64,000 nucleotides of DNA from Aphrocallistes beatrix (taxonomy: Eukaryota; Porifera; Hexactinellida; Sceptrulophora; Aphrocallistidae): NCBI GenBank assembly GCA_963281255.1, contig OY725502.1, forward strand, positions 3,968,001 to 4,032,000. The letters run 5' to 3'. Shown here piece after piece: positions 19,267-29,008 of the stretch. The translations under genes were made by a program, and so were the position numbers. The stretch's first letter is position 1, and each line of letters starts with the position of its first letter. A model generated the notes under the pieces. It did not search any database, was not told where the DNA came from, and saw only the letters and a program-made list of their open reading frames with translations.

Positions 19267-20820
19267 TCAAAACAAATTAGGAAGTATAATCATTAAAATC
19301 TGGTTAATTGTACAAACAATCATAATGAAAGACCCAGCGACCAAGAGGATAATACTCAGCACACCTTTTACACCAAGAAAACAAAATTTTTCATCCATCC
19401 TTTTCCAATACAACCGCTTTATTTGGATATAAAATAAAGACGGCCATACAAAAACTACTAAAGATGAACCTATTGCACCAACAAACCCCCACACAACACC
19501 AACATCGACGATGAAACAAGTTGGGATGAATGCTATCAGAAATATTATAATAGTAAGAATAAACCAGACGAGGATGTTCACATTGACCTCAGGCTTATAA
19601 TTATTCGACTGCTGACTATATTTTTGAGTTAAAAGTAATCTTCTCAAACGATAAGTAGATGAGAGGACAGGAATGAAAAGAGATATTATTGCGGCTCGAC
19701 ATGGAAATAACAGTAGAGGATAACTTAGCAGTAAACTTAAAAACAAAGCAATCCTTCCTATAACGAAAAGAATATTATCTTGATCATAATTTTCCATTAC
19801 ATCAGATTTAAGTGTTGTACCAAACTGGAGAAGAATAAATATGATAGTCACTGTATATAATGCGAATGCCGTTAGTATTGTGACGAATATTGATGATTTA
19901 ACTCTCGAAGAAGTTGGTTTATAAAGCTCTGATTTCAGAGGAAGAATATTAAAATGGCACACAAATACAAGTGCAGTAAGAGTAATCGCGTGCAAAAACT
20001 CAAAAATACTATTTGGCCATAATGGGATACATGTAAACGTCTTCGAATCAGTGCTATTGGTGGATATGTTAATCAAACTCGTACAGAACATCTCAATTGA
20101 AACTGAATGCGCATTTTCCGCAAAGTTATAGATAGATAAGTAAACAAATGAAAATGACACAAAAATAATACAAACAAATCCGAATAAGCTTGAATAGGCA
20201 AGGTAGCGCAATGAAGGGAGGAAAATAATTGGTAGAATGGGCAAGAAGGCTAAAGTCTGGACGATATAAGGCTGTGTTAAGTAAAAACCAACATTTGATT
20301 CTGTTAAACTAATATTGGATTGAGCTAAGCCAAACTGAATAACTAGATCTAATTGATCACGGGTGAGTATCATGTAGGCCATGTGTGACGGTAAAAGAAG
20401 GACAATAATAGTTAATAATACAAGAACACGGCCTATTTTCCCGAAGGCGAACTGTGCTATATCTTCATAGTTGAAAACATGAATTGTCGGCGGAAGATAG
20501 GAAACACTATCGACAAGTAGTACGCCAGAAAATAGAGAAACTATCGTGGTAAATACAAGGGCAACGGCAGTTGGAATTACGCCACCAATACTAAAACCAT
20601 ATGGCAAGGATAAGAGGCCGGCTCCAACTACCGTTGTTATTAAATTAAAAATGCTCATAGGGAGCCACATTAAACCTCCAGTTTTTGCTTCATTCTTACC
20701 CGGCACTCCGTTTACACTGAGGCTTGTTGGAAAGTTGGATAACATTTCAATAGCTGTAAGGTCCCATTTATTCGAGTTAGTGACTCCAGTACCCCGAGAT
20801 AAAAGTGGTGCAGTTTCCAT
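19267..20820 (-). CDS. SLC38/AAAP-family amino-acid transporter, copy 2
   Basis: A 517-residue paralogue of the 17225-18784 gene with the same architecture: a soluble N-terminus beginning METAPLLSRG (an SLC38-like acidic/dileucine-type start), about 11 membrane helices, the first-helix motif SIFNLITTVVGAGLLSLPYGF and the shared SHMAYMILTRDQLDL loop. The two proteins align along their whole length and share WGFVGxIGS near the end. The N-glycosylatable loop (NISTNSTDS) is in the same place as in copy 1. It is intronless, and the ATG at 20820 is the first in frame. This gene is the minus-strand partner of the divergent region facing UFL1. Substrate unknown. Confidence 0.85.
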   Translation of the reverse strand: METAPLLSRGTGVTNSNKWDLTAIEMLSNFPTSLSVNGVPGKNEAKTGGLMWLPMSIFNLITTVVGAGLLSLPYGFSIGGVIPTAVALVFTTIVSLFSGVLLVDSVSYLPPTIHVFNYEDIAQFAFGKIGRVLVLLTIIVLLLPSHMAYMILTRDQLDLVIQFGLAQSNISLTESNVGFYLTQPYIVQTLAFLPILPIIFLPSLRYLAYSSLFGFVCIIFVSFSFVYLSIYNFAENAHSVSIEMFCTSLINISTNSTDSKTFTCIPLWPNSIFEFLHAITLTALVFVCHFNILPLKSELYKPTSSRVKSSIFVTILTAFALYTVTIIFILLQFGTTLKSDVMENYDQDNILFVIGRIALFLSLLLSYPLLLFPCRAAIISLFIPVLSSTYRLRRLLLTQKYSQQSNNYKPEVNVNILVWFILTIIIFLIAFIPTCFIVDVGVVWGFVGAIGSSLVVFVWPSLFYIQIKRLYWKRMDEKFCFLGVKGVLSIILLVAGSFIMIVCTINQILMIILPNLF

Positions 20821-21054
20821 GTGGACTTTTTGGCATTAAGTCAGAAGACAGATCTAATTTGGATATGAAAATATTTCGTTAGACCCGAAAATATTTCGTT
20901 AGAACATAATTTGGGGCAAAAAGTAACAAAAGAAAAAAATAATTTTCTAAAAGTTTTCCAATCATTGAGGAACCTTATGCACTTTGATAGCTAGTATGTT
21001 TTGGTAAACTAATAATTAAAATAGACTGCTGAAATATATTTTGTGAAGGGATTA

Positions 21055-21225
21055 GGCGGTATGGTCAGGGAAATATGAACACCTAAATCCAGAAAATTAA
21101 TTCGGAAAACTTTAACGTTTAATTAATGTCCGACCCTGAAATTCCCAGAATATATTCATTCTGGAAATGAGGTATCCATATTTCCGGGGCTGCATACCGC
21201 TTTTAATTCCGTAATTTATAAGACT
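21055..21225. mobile_element. Foldback MITE, TTACGGAATTAGG family
   Basis: An imperfect palindrome. The left arm has ATTAGGCGGTATGGTCAGG, then GGAAATATGAACACCTAA. The right arm is its complement, ending GCATACCGCTTTTAATTCCG then TAATT. The motif GGAAATATGRAYACCTAAT recurs at about 57740 and 63850, showing a dispersed family. No coding capacity. Confidence 0.7.
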
Positions 21226-21326
21226 ATTATTCAGGATATCATATTATTAGGACACTACTGGTCAACATATTATACTCAACTAGGGACATTCCAAATCCAT
21301 ACGTTCTATCCTAGAATGCTTATAGT

Positions 21327-21767
21327 AGGGACATACCTAATTTACGGAATGGAACGGAACCATTCCGGGAAATCTGAGCGCCTAATTTACGGAACTTGAC
21401 GGAACGGTTCCGGAATTTTAAATGCCTATTTTACGGGCATGCCTAATTTACGGGACGGGACCGTCCCGGAAATTAGGTATCTTAACCCGTCCCGTCCCGG
21501 AAATTAGGCATCTTAACCCGTCCCGTCCCGGAAATTATGTACCTTTTCTATCCCGTCCCGGAGATTAGGCATCTTGACTCGTCCCGTCCCGGAAATTAGG
21601 TACCTGATGGTTCCGTCCCGTCCCGGAAATTAGGCATGCCCCTATTTTACGGAATATCCCATTCCGGATATTATAAATGCCTAATTTACGTAACACTCAG
21701 TAAAGTTCCGTAAATTAGGCGCTCAGAATTGTTCCGTTCCGTTCCATTCTGTAAATTAGGTATGTCC
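21327..21767. mobile_element. G+C-rich foldback MITE with 31-bp internal array, 5' of UFL1
   Basis: A 441-bp element flanked by TTATAGT at 21320-21326 and 21768-21774 (7- to 8-bp target duplication, hAT-like). The inverted ends share GGACATACCTAATTTAC and GAGCGCCTAATTTACGGAAC. The centre holds about six tandem units of 31 bp built on GTCCCGGAAATTAGG (21463 to about 21640), plus the palindrome CGGGACGGGACCGTCCCG at 21451-21468. Base composition is strikingly G+C richer than its surroundings. It ends 82 bp before the UFL1 ATG. Confidence 0.85.
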
Positions 21768-21849
21768 TTATAGTGGTATAATTTAATTTATTTCCAAACT
21801 TATTAACATTTATAATATTAAATAAAGTGCCCGAGTTAGAGTATTAGCC

Positions 21850-24144
21850 ATGGCTACGGATGAATGGAATGATGTGCATGCACTCCAACAAATGTTACAA
21901 TCCGTTCAAGATGCTCCTGATACACCCAAATTATCTGAACAAAATTGCGTAGAACTGGTTCAAAAATTGATACAATATGGGCTAATTGAACTGATTCATA
22001 CTCTAGATGGGAAAGAATATGTCACACCTGACCATTTGACGTTAGAAATTCAGGAAGAAACGCTTTCACAAGGTGGTCGTGCTAGTCTCCTTATGTTACA
22101 AGAAACCCTGAATGTTGATATAAGTTATATTCAAAAGTATATCGCTGAAATTACGAAACGGGATAACAAATGGTTATTGATCCAAGGCGACTTTATTCAC
22201 CGACAGTACTTAGACAAATGGTGTGAAGAACTGAATGACAACCTTCAGGAAGCTGGATTTTTACACGTCACAGAGATTTGTATGCACCACAACTTTACCA
22301 AAGATTTTGTCTTAAGTCAAGTTCAACATCGCCTGGGCCATTCCATCCAAGGGCACATTGAGCAACAAAACAGCGACATTATTTACACAGATGGATATAT
22401 CGAAAGTCAAAAGAGCTGTATTCGCGGACTACTAAATGGGACCACTCAACCAATGAAGTTAAATACTATCATCAATCTTACAACCAAAGAGGAAACTTTG
22501 TTTCACACAGTTTATAACCAGCTCAAAGCCACCAGACAAATAAATGGTTCTCTTCGTGGAAGTATTGATAGTGCTGTTTACATCCCGAATTTCTACATTG
22601 AGGCACAAGAAAAGTGGGTGAATAGTTTTATCCAAGATAACGGCTATATCGATTACGCCAGAATAATAAAATCTAGAATACCTGATCCCATTAGTTTCAT
22701 ACAGAAAACCTATGAGACTGTGTCATATTTTCAATTCCGTAAAAAAGCTTGTAGACAACTTGATATTGAAAAACGAGTCTTTATTTTACTCGATTCTGTG
22801 TGCATTTCAAATCAAGTTCTCGCTCAAATTGAATCAAATGTTGAAAATGTATTAGATAATGGAGAATGGGTTGACATTTCATCTATTGCACCACCGATAT
22901 TTAGAACACAGGACTGTGTGATGCTTCTACAACTAGTAACCAATGGGCTAGTGAATATACAATTTCGAAAATATTGTGATACTTTCTTGGCATCAGAGGT
23001 CTTTGTAGAGATTTTGCCCTCGAAATTCAAAGAGGTAATCGACCTATGGGTTCAGCGAGTTCTTAGAAAATCTACACACCACAATGAACTTTTCCAAATT
23101 CTTACTGGAAGAGAATCCAAATTCAAAGTCCTAGGTTCAAAACCGAAAAAGGTGAAAGGGAAAGGGAAACGGAATGCAAAATTTCATGAACAAGAAATCG
23201 AGTATTCTACTACGCAGTACCAATATTCTGAACTTGAATTTATGAACACAGAACAAATATCAGCACACTTATCTACATGTTATCTTGAGATGCCAAATGA
23301 ATTCATACACGAACTTTCAACATATCTAGAAGAGCCTCTCACATCTCGCTATCACTCTGCACTTCTTGATGCAATCAGTGCCAAGACTAAAGGACATATA
23401 TCCATCGTTGAAGTATACAACCAACTTACCATATCTTGGTACCATTCTTGTATTTTCAAGCAAACAATTGATGCATCAAGTGGGATCCCGGTCGAAATAT
23501 TTATGAAATACCTTTTAAGTACAATCTGTACAGAAACTGTAAATATACTTGTGTATTTATTAGTCAAAGAGTTTTGTCATGAAGTTATTGATGAGCCTAA
23601 AAAACTGACTGAAGCGAAACGTATGAAGCTTATTACTCTCTTAAAGGATAAACAAAAGCCAATCATAACTCAACTCAGTAAATCCTTGGTTGGTAAAGAA
23701 TTTGAAGCCTATTTCCATGTTATGCAAAGCATCATTGATGATCATTCATTCGCCCTTAATCTTGAATTTCCCAATGCAAAAAAGGTGAAATCATTGAGTT
23801 CTGGCCTTGTGGACACTTTCACAAAGCAACTAAAGGAAGAGAAAGATTATGCGACTGTACTACATCTCGCAACTGCAATTTTATATTCAAATGTCACTGG
23901 TTATGCTATACATTCGCCAGGAAAAGGTGTGCCTCATTTGCTCGATTTCCTAGCTAATCATATTCCGGAAGAAAAAATGCAAGTCTTGAGAAAATGTCAG
24001 AGTTTAGTGATAAAGAAAATGGTCCACTCGAAAGCGAGAGAAAAATGGGATTTGGAGGAGGATTACGATCAAGAAACTCTAAGGTTAACTCGAGACTTAA
24101 CTTTAGCAACTGATGAATTAAAATCAATGATAATATGGGCATAA
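21850..24144 (+). CDS. UFL1: UFL1, E3 UFM1-protein ligase 1
   Basis: A 764-residue intronless protein (human UFL1 794). UFL1 with its cofactors transfers UFM1 to ER-associated substrates such as ribosomal protein RPL26, acting in ER-phagy and ribosome quality control. Recognisable features are the N-terminal winged-helix-type region (about 1-140: NCVELVQKLIQYG, LDGKEYVTPDHL), the central repeats of winged helices, a Lys-rich linker (about 425-445, KPKKVKGKGKRN) and the all-helical C-terminal half. UFL1 has no RING or HECT catalytic cysteine, and none is seen here. The ATG at 21850 is in a fair context. It is the first gene of the long plus-strand run and sits just behind a G+C-rich MITE. Confidence 0.93.
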   Translation: MATDEWNDVHALQQMLQSVQDAPDTPKLSEQNCVELVQKLIQYGLIELIHTLDGKEYVTPDHLTLEIQEETLSQGGRASLLMLQETLNVDISYIQKYIAEITKRDNKWLLIQGDFIHRQYLDKWCEELNDNLQEAGFLHVTEICMHHNFTKDFVLSQVQHRLGHSIQGHIEQQNSDIIYTDGYIESQKSCIRGLLNGTTQPMKLNTIINLTTKEETLFHTVYNQLKATRQINGSLRGSIDSAVYIPNFYIEAQEKWVNSFIQDNGYIDYARIIKSRIPDPISFIQKTYETVSYFQFRKKACRQLDIEKRVFILLDSVCISNQVLAQIESNVENVLDNGEWVDISSIAPPIFRTQDCVMLLQLVTNGLVNIQFRKYCDTFLASEVFVEILPSKFKEVIDLWVQRVLRKSTHHNELFQILTGRESKFKVLGSKPKKVKGKGKRNAKFHEQEIEYSTTQYQYSELEFMNTEQISAHLSTCYLEMPNEFIHELSTYLEEPLTSRYHSALLDAISAKTKGHISIVEVYNQLTISWYHSCIFKQTIDASSGIPVEIFMKYLLSTICTETVNILVYLLVKEFCHEVIDEPKKLTEAKRMKLITLLKDKQKPIITQLSKSLVGKEFEAYFHVMQSIIDDHSFALNLEFPNAKKVKSLSSGLVDTFTKQLKEEKDYATVLHLATAILYSNVTGYAIHSPGKGVPHLLDFLANHIPEEKMQVLRKCQSLVIKKMVHSKAREKWDLEEDYDQETLRLTRDLTLATDELKSMIIWA

Positions 24145-24363
24145 AATACTGATTTCTGGATTATGAAAGTATTTTATTTATTTTAGTCAGTGATTCCGCA
24201 TACCTTTTATATACTTCAATATTTTACACTTTACGTAGGTATTATTTTTCTAGATATATCCATAGTACAGTATTCTAAAATCTTTCGAGGTAATACGTAG
24301 TGATAATTATAAAAATTAACTCGATATTTTCACTTAAAATATTAGACAAACATTTCGAAGATA

Positions 24364-25380
24364 ATGATACAGGAGAAAAGAGTGGTAACAGAGGAGTCTT
24401 ATGAAGCAGCATTGGATAACATAATTGAGCGGGACTTTTTTCCAGATTTAAAAGAAATTAAAGAAAGAAACAACCAAATACCAGGGTATTCGTCAAAACG
24501 TGAATCTGAAGTTGATCCTGATGTGCTCCCTCATGAAGGAGAGTCACTGGACCAATACTTAGCTAAGACAGTGAGTGAAGATGATGCGTCTTTTAAAGAA
24601 TTAATTGAAAAAGATAAAGCTCGTATTAGAGAGAAATGTGAATGGTTTTACAATCTAGAAAGTACAGATGATGAATCAAAACAAATTGAATTCAAAAAGC
24701 CTAATAGATTATTAATGCAAGGCAGGAATGCACTTATGTACGTACCTGATGGCATTGAACAAGATGATCTGACTAAACCAAATATCCTTCACGTGAATAC
24801 AAGAATTTCCCAAGAAGTTACCAATTCACTTAATGACAAAGCGAACCACCGACTGATTCAGATAGAATCCTGTCGACGGGTTATTGAGGCACCTGAAAAA
24901 GTGGATATCAATGGCAAAACAATACTAGATCCTCATGTCGGGCGTGAGTATGGGTTAATTCCCACTCCAAATCCGACAACCGAAGATGCATACGTTACAC
25001 ACATAACATCAGGCACCCCACGCAGTATATGCAATACTCCAGGATTTCGAATGAAGGAGTCAAGTAAACGTGAACAAATTGGAATCAAATTATCAGAAGA
25101 TATAGTAAAAAACAAAAGAGACAAACGAAAGGCTGCTCTTAAACAAGCTATGTCAAGTCTAACACCTAATACAAGGGGTGATCTATTCAAGAGAGGTGGC
25201 TATTTGTCACCTGCAGCGAGGGAATTACTCAAAAGAACTTCAATGAATGACTCAGACAGCATTGGCCTTAGGAGCAGCTATACTCCTAGTCTTCATCGAG
25301 TTAGTTCTCTAAGGGATTGTAAGAATGGCAATACTAATACACCCGCGTCAAGCATATTAACTCCTACTCCAAATAAATAA
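24364..25380 (+). CDS. ESS2: ESS2 (DGCR14) splicing-associated protein
   Basis: A 338-residue intronless protein of the ESS2/DGCR14/Bis1 family, a nuclear factor associated with the spliceosomal C complex. Family blocks in order: EESYEAALDNIIERDFFPDL near the N-terminus; LDQYLAKTVSEDDASFKELI (about 62-81); a GRNALMYVPDGI block; VGREYGLIPTPNPT; TPGFRMKESSKREQIGIKLS; and a C-terminal Arg/Ser region with TP repeats. It is shorter than human ESS2 (476), mainly because linkers are shorter. The gene begins 219 bp after UFL1 on the same strand. Confidence 0.92.
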   Translation: MIQEKRVVTEESYEAALDNIIERDFFPDLKEIKERNNQIPGYSSKRESEVDPDVLPHEGESLDQYLAKTVSEDDASFKELIEKDKARIREKCEWFYNLESTDDESKQIEFKKPNRLLMQGRNALMYVPDGIEQDDLTKPNILHVNTRISQEVTNSLNDKANHRLIQIESCRRVIEAPEKVDINGKTILDPHVGREYGLIPTPNPTTEDAYVTHITSGTPRSICNTPGFRMKESSKREQIGIKLSEDIVKNKRDKRKAALKQAMSSLTPNTRGDLFKRGGYLSPAARELLKRTSMNDSDSIGLRSSYTPSLHRVSSLRDCKNGNTNTPASSILTPTPNK

Positions 25381-25658
25381 AGTTCATGATTGATCAAAGG
25401 ATTATTTAATTAAGGTGATGTCATTATACAAAACATATCTTTTATAGTTTATTAGGCTTTAGCAAATGTGAGAATTAAGCGGCAGAAATTAAAACGGAAA
25501 TCTTAATGAGGGAGAAGGCAGTACTATTCAAAATTTACGGATTTTCGTTTTAAAATAATATATTCTCATGTTTACTTTTACAATTATATACGTAGTACGT
25601 ACGTAGTTAAATAATTTTACTTCTTTGATTACTTAGCATCTTTGGGAATCAGACTACC
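25381..25658. other. Intergenic, ESS2-TMEM209
   Basis: 278 bp of A+T-rich sequence with the palindromic run ACGTAGTACGTACGTAG near 25591-25607 (an alternating ACGT/TACG stretch). Nothing else is recognised. Confidence 0.4.
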
Positions 25659-27152
25659 ATGCGAAGGGAAATTGGTGTGCCTCATCATCTGCTACAAGAG
25701 GCCCTGGTTTACAAACGACAGCGAAAAATTGCTAATCAATCTCTATACGGTTTTCTTCTCAACGCCTGCATATCCCTGATACTTATCATTGACCTTTATT
25801 CCCAATATACATTTCAGCTGCTCTATTCCATTGAAACAATATGGTACATCGAATTCAGCCTCATTTCTATCTTCACTTTCAATGCTCTTTCTGACCTTTA
25901 CACCTATTCAACTCCTGGTAAATTTGTTACTAACAAGGAATTGACTACAAAACAGCTCCAATTATTAGGACTAGACAGTTCCACCGTCCATATTGACGAT
26001 TCGATTTCATCAGAAATCCCATTATCACCAGTGAAAACAAGCACACCTGATACCTCCCCTACTTCCCCACAATTGAATTCAGCCAAACAGAATCGATCAC
26101 GTTCATCCACATACTATCCGTCACATCCAATAAATCAAGAACAACTCAGTAGTAGTTTCAATCAACTAAACCTTTCATTTTCACGCACACACACGGATGA
26201 TATAATCAGTGATCGACAGTCACTTGAAAGATATTTGAAATCATCTCAAAATTCAAATCTTAACGCCTCACTCAATCAATCATCAATGCTTGATCACTCA
26301 AACTTGTCTTTGAACCCTATTTTTGATAATTCTTTCACACTTCCAACATCATATCAAACAGCTACTTACCCACAGAATGCCAATTATTCTCCTGACGAGA
26401 GCCAAAAAGTTGAAATCGCCAAGGTATGGTCACAACTTGGCATTAAACGGAATGAACTTGAAATTTGGACAGAAAATTGTAAAAAGTGGATTTCCATGAC
26501 TATCCTCCATAATATAATTGACGAGATTGATCGGTACAACAAGATTCTAGTAGATCTTGGTAGTCCTGAGTATCAAATTGGGATTATAAGCATGCCAACA
26601 TTGCGACAACTCGCAATAAACCGTCAAGACCAGCTATCAAATTTGCCTTTACTGATTCCATATTTAAGTCTACATCCCAACCACGATTACTTAGTTAATC
26701 GTATACGTGAATTATCTACTAGAGGGGTAAACTTAAGTATGTATCGATGGAATTCAGGTGGCTTTTATAAAGACAAGAAATGGGACAATAGCTTACCAAC
26801 GGATGCTCAGATTATAATACATCTCTTCTGCACTTATATGGACTCGAAAATTCCACCTTCCATGACTATTGCAGACACACAACCTTTCACTACCCGTTTC
26901 TTCTCCTCGGCTCCACAAAAATTCGAAGAAATCCAAGGCAAAATTGCGATCTATCAAGCACAAATTTTACCACCGAATTTCAGCGTGATGATTAGAGACA
27001 AAGGCTTGCTCAAGGTTCCGAAAGGAAGAGTTAACCTATTTCATACGATAGTGGCTTTTCTGCATTACTGCTACCATAGAGAAGGAGGGATGCTGGGACA
27101 AGTTAATCTGAGTCTTTTAGGACTCAATCTATTTACAATTATAGGGAAATAA
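25659..27152 (+). CDS. TMEM209: TMEM209-like nuclear envelope protein
   Basis: A 497-residue single-exon protein (human TMEM209 561). Two hydrophobic segments lie near the N-terminus (about 30-45 and 58-76), followed by a Ser/Asn/Pro-rich linker (about 100-240) and the conserved cytochrome B561-N-like C-terminal domain. Family hallmarks are LGIKRNELEIWTENCKKWIS, the PHN-like LIPYLSLHPNHDYLVNRIREL, and the end LFHTIVAFLHYC...GMLGQVNLSLLGLN. In vertebrates TMEM209 is a nuclear-envelope protein that contacts nucleoporins. Function here is inferred by family only. The ATG at 25659 is the first in frame. Confidence 0.88.
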   Translation: MRREIGVPHHLLQEALVYKRQRKIANQSLYGFLLNACISLILIIDLYSQYTFQLLYSIETIWYIEFSLISIFTFNALSDLYTYSTPGKFVTNKELTTKQLQLLGLDSSTVHIDDSISSEIPLSPVKTSTPDTSPTSPQLNSAKQNRSRSSTYYPSHPINQEQLSSSFNQLNLSFSRTHTDDIISDRQSLERYLKSSQNSNLNASLNQSSMLDHSNLSLNPIFDNSFTLPTSYQTATYPQNANYSPDESQKVEIAKVWSQLGIKRNELEIWTENCKKWISMTILHNIIDEIDRYNKILVDLGSPEYQIGIISMPTLRQLAINRQDQLSNLPLLIPYLSLHPNHDYLVNRIRELSTRGVNLSMYRWNSGGFYKDKKWDNSLPTDAQIIIHLFCTYMDSKIPPSMTIADTQPFTTRFFSSAPQKFEEIQGKIAIYQAQILPPNFSVMIRDKGLLKVPKGRVNLFHTIVAFLHYCYHREGGMLGQVNLSLLGLNLFTIIGK

Positions 27153-27436
27153 ATAGATGAGAGACACACGTTGAATAGACTAAATTAGGTCTTTTAATTA
27201 AATACATCACTTTTGGCATCATATTTACATGAATTGACTTTTGTTCTAATTTTATGTGTTTACATGATACCACCATACATTTTGATTCTTCTTTTTCCTA
27301 TTACGTGTATTACATTAAATCAAACAATTGATGTATAGATTATATAATTTGTTGTGTCTAATTTTAATTTAATTCAATAGATCATAAGGGATATCGCTTA
27401 TCATAAATAATCACCGGCATCACCAAGAAAGTTCAA

Positions 27437-28770
27437 ATGAAACCTCAATCAAGGTTAACAACACAACCGAAATTTAGAGGCACTAAAGCCTTACCTTCAA
27501 AGCCGTTGTTCTTCCTCGGCGAAGGAAACAATCCTGAGATGATACTGGGAATAATGGGAGAATTGGGCTGGGAACGTAGCGAGAACCGTGAACGCTTCAA
27601 ATTAAAATGGGTTCAACTTAAAAGTGGTATTTTCTTCAGTGAATTTAAAGAAGGCATTCAGATTGTCAATCATTTTCCTAATATGGAAATGCTCGGGAAT
27701 AAACGTTATCTTGTTGAAAGTTTGAGGGAGTACTCGCGTGTTCAAGCAAAGTTCAACCCATCTAAACCAATTCTACTTGAAGACTTTCTACCTGAGACTT
27801 ACATCTTGGATAATGTACGTGAGAGAGAAACATTTTTAAGTTCAATCTATTCTGAAGGAAGTACCTGGATATGCAAACCTATAGCCAGAAACCAAGGACA
27901 AGGTAAATGACAATTTTATAGATTTAAAATATATACACACACTTTCTTAAGGTTTTCATCCCCATAGATATACTTATCTCAATTGTCCATTGTACCTAAA
28001 TCAATCTGTATATTTATGCCTTGATATGCCTATGTTTATTTCATATTAACCTATTAGGGATCTTCCTCATTCGCGGTCCTGATGAACTACAATCTAAACT
28101 TCCGATGGGACCAAGCTACCCACGAGTTATAAGAAAACTTGCTCAAAGGTATATCATGAACCCTCTACTCCTTGATGATAGAAAGTTTGATATTCGAGTA
28201 TATTTGTTAATCATTGCCGCCAAACCTTTTTTGGCATTTTACCATAGTGGCTACTTAAGATTATCTTGCGTACCATTTTTAATGGATAACCAAGATATGC
28301 ACACCCATTTAACTAACCAATATATTCAGAAGCAGCACCCGTCTTATAATGACATAAAAGACACCACCGTTTGGACTTTCGAACATTTTCAGGAATATAT
28401 TGATGAGCATTATACCGAAGCGAAGCGATTGCCACCGCGTTGGGTATTTACTACGATGTCGAAAAAAATACAACTTATAATGCAAACATGTTTTCATAGT
28501 ATTTTAAGGAGGTTGCATCATCGAGTTGGGTATTTCGAACTTCTCGGGTTCGATTTTATGGTCGATACTGACTTCAAAATTTGGTTGATTGAAGTTAATG
28601 TAAACCCTGCCCTTCATACTAATTGCGATGTTTTGGCCGATATAATTCCCAACGTTGTCAAGAGCAGCATTAGTTTATCTTTAGAGGTATTTGAGAAATT
28701 GATAAAGCACAAACCTCTACTACCCCTAAGCGTAAAAAGCCAATTCATTCCAATCTATAAAGGCCGTTAG
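27437..28770 (+). CDS. TTLL10: TTLL10-like tubulin/protein polyglycylase, two exons
   Basis: Exons 27437-27902 and 28058-28770 join in phase across a 155-bp GT-AG intron to give 392 residues. This is a tubulin-tyrosine-ligase-like ATP-grasp enzyme; the closest match I recognise is TTLL10, which elongates polyglycine side chains on tubulin and other proteins in ciliated cells. Signatures: FFLGEGNNPEMI near the start, ILLEDFLPETYILD, ICKPIARNQGQGIFLIRG (ATP binding, across the intron), RYIMNPLLLDDRKFDIRVYL, HLTNQYIQKQHPSY, and LLGFDFMVDTDFKIWLIEVN then NPALHTNCDVL. The protein is shorter than human TTLL10, which has extra terminal extensions; the catalytic core appears complete. Together with KIF6 and RAB23 it suggests ciliated cells. 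Confidence 0.9.
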
Positions 28771-29008
28771 ATTTGAGTGGGATCTTCTTTACAAAAAACA
28801 ACTCAATCTAAATCACTTAAGTTATTTACTTCAAAATTTTACATTTATATGTATTCTATATTTTTAAAAAATCTTAATATATTATATAGATTTGTATGAA
28901 ATGTTAATCTCATTGAATTAAAAAGGGATTTAGTTGGCAGATACATATTTTTAGCTATACTCGTATATAACATTTACGATTCGATTCTGTTTTATTGAAT
29001 TAGCTATT

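Larger units (their letters stand above)
20821..21849. promoter_or_regulatory. Divergent intergenic region between transporter and UFL1
   Basis: About 1 kb separating the only divergent gene pair in the window, so it should contain both promoters. Most of it is transposon-derived: a foldback element at about 21055-21225 and a G+C-rich MITE at 21327-21767 ending only 82 bp before the UFL1 start codon. The promoter role is inferred from position only; no TATA box or initiator can be assigned. Confidence 0.5.

Noticed and set aside
21463-21640. Possible CRISPR-like array of GTCCCGGAAATTAGG units
   Set aside because: Units are contiguous and 31 bp with no unique spacers, and lie inside a palindromic element in a eukaryotic genome.
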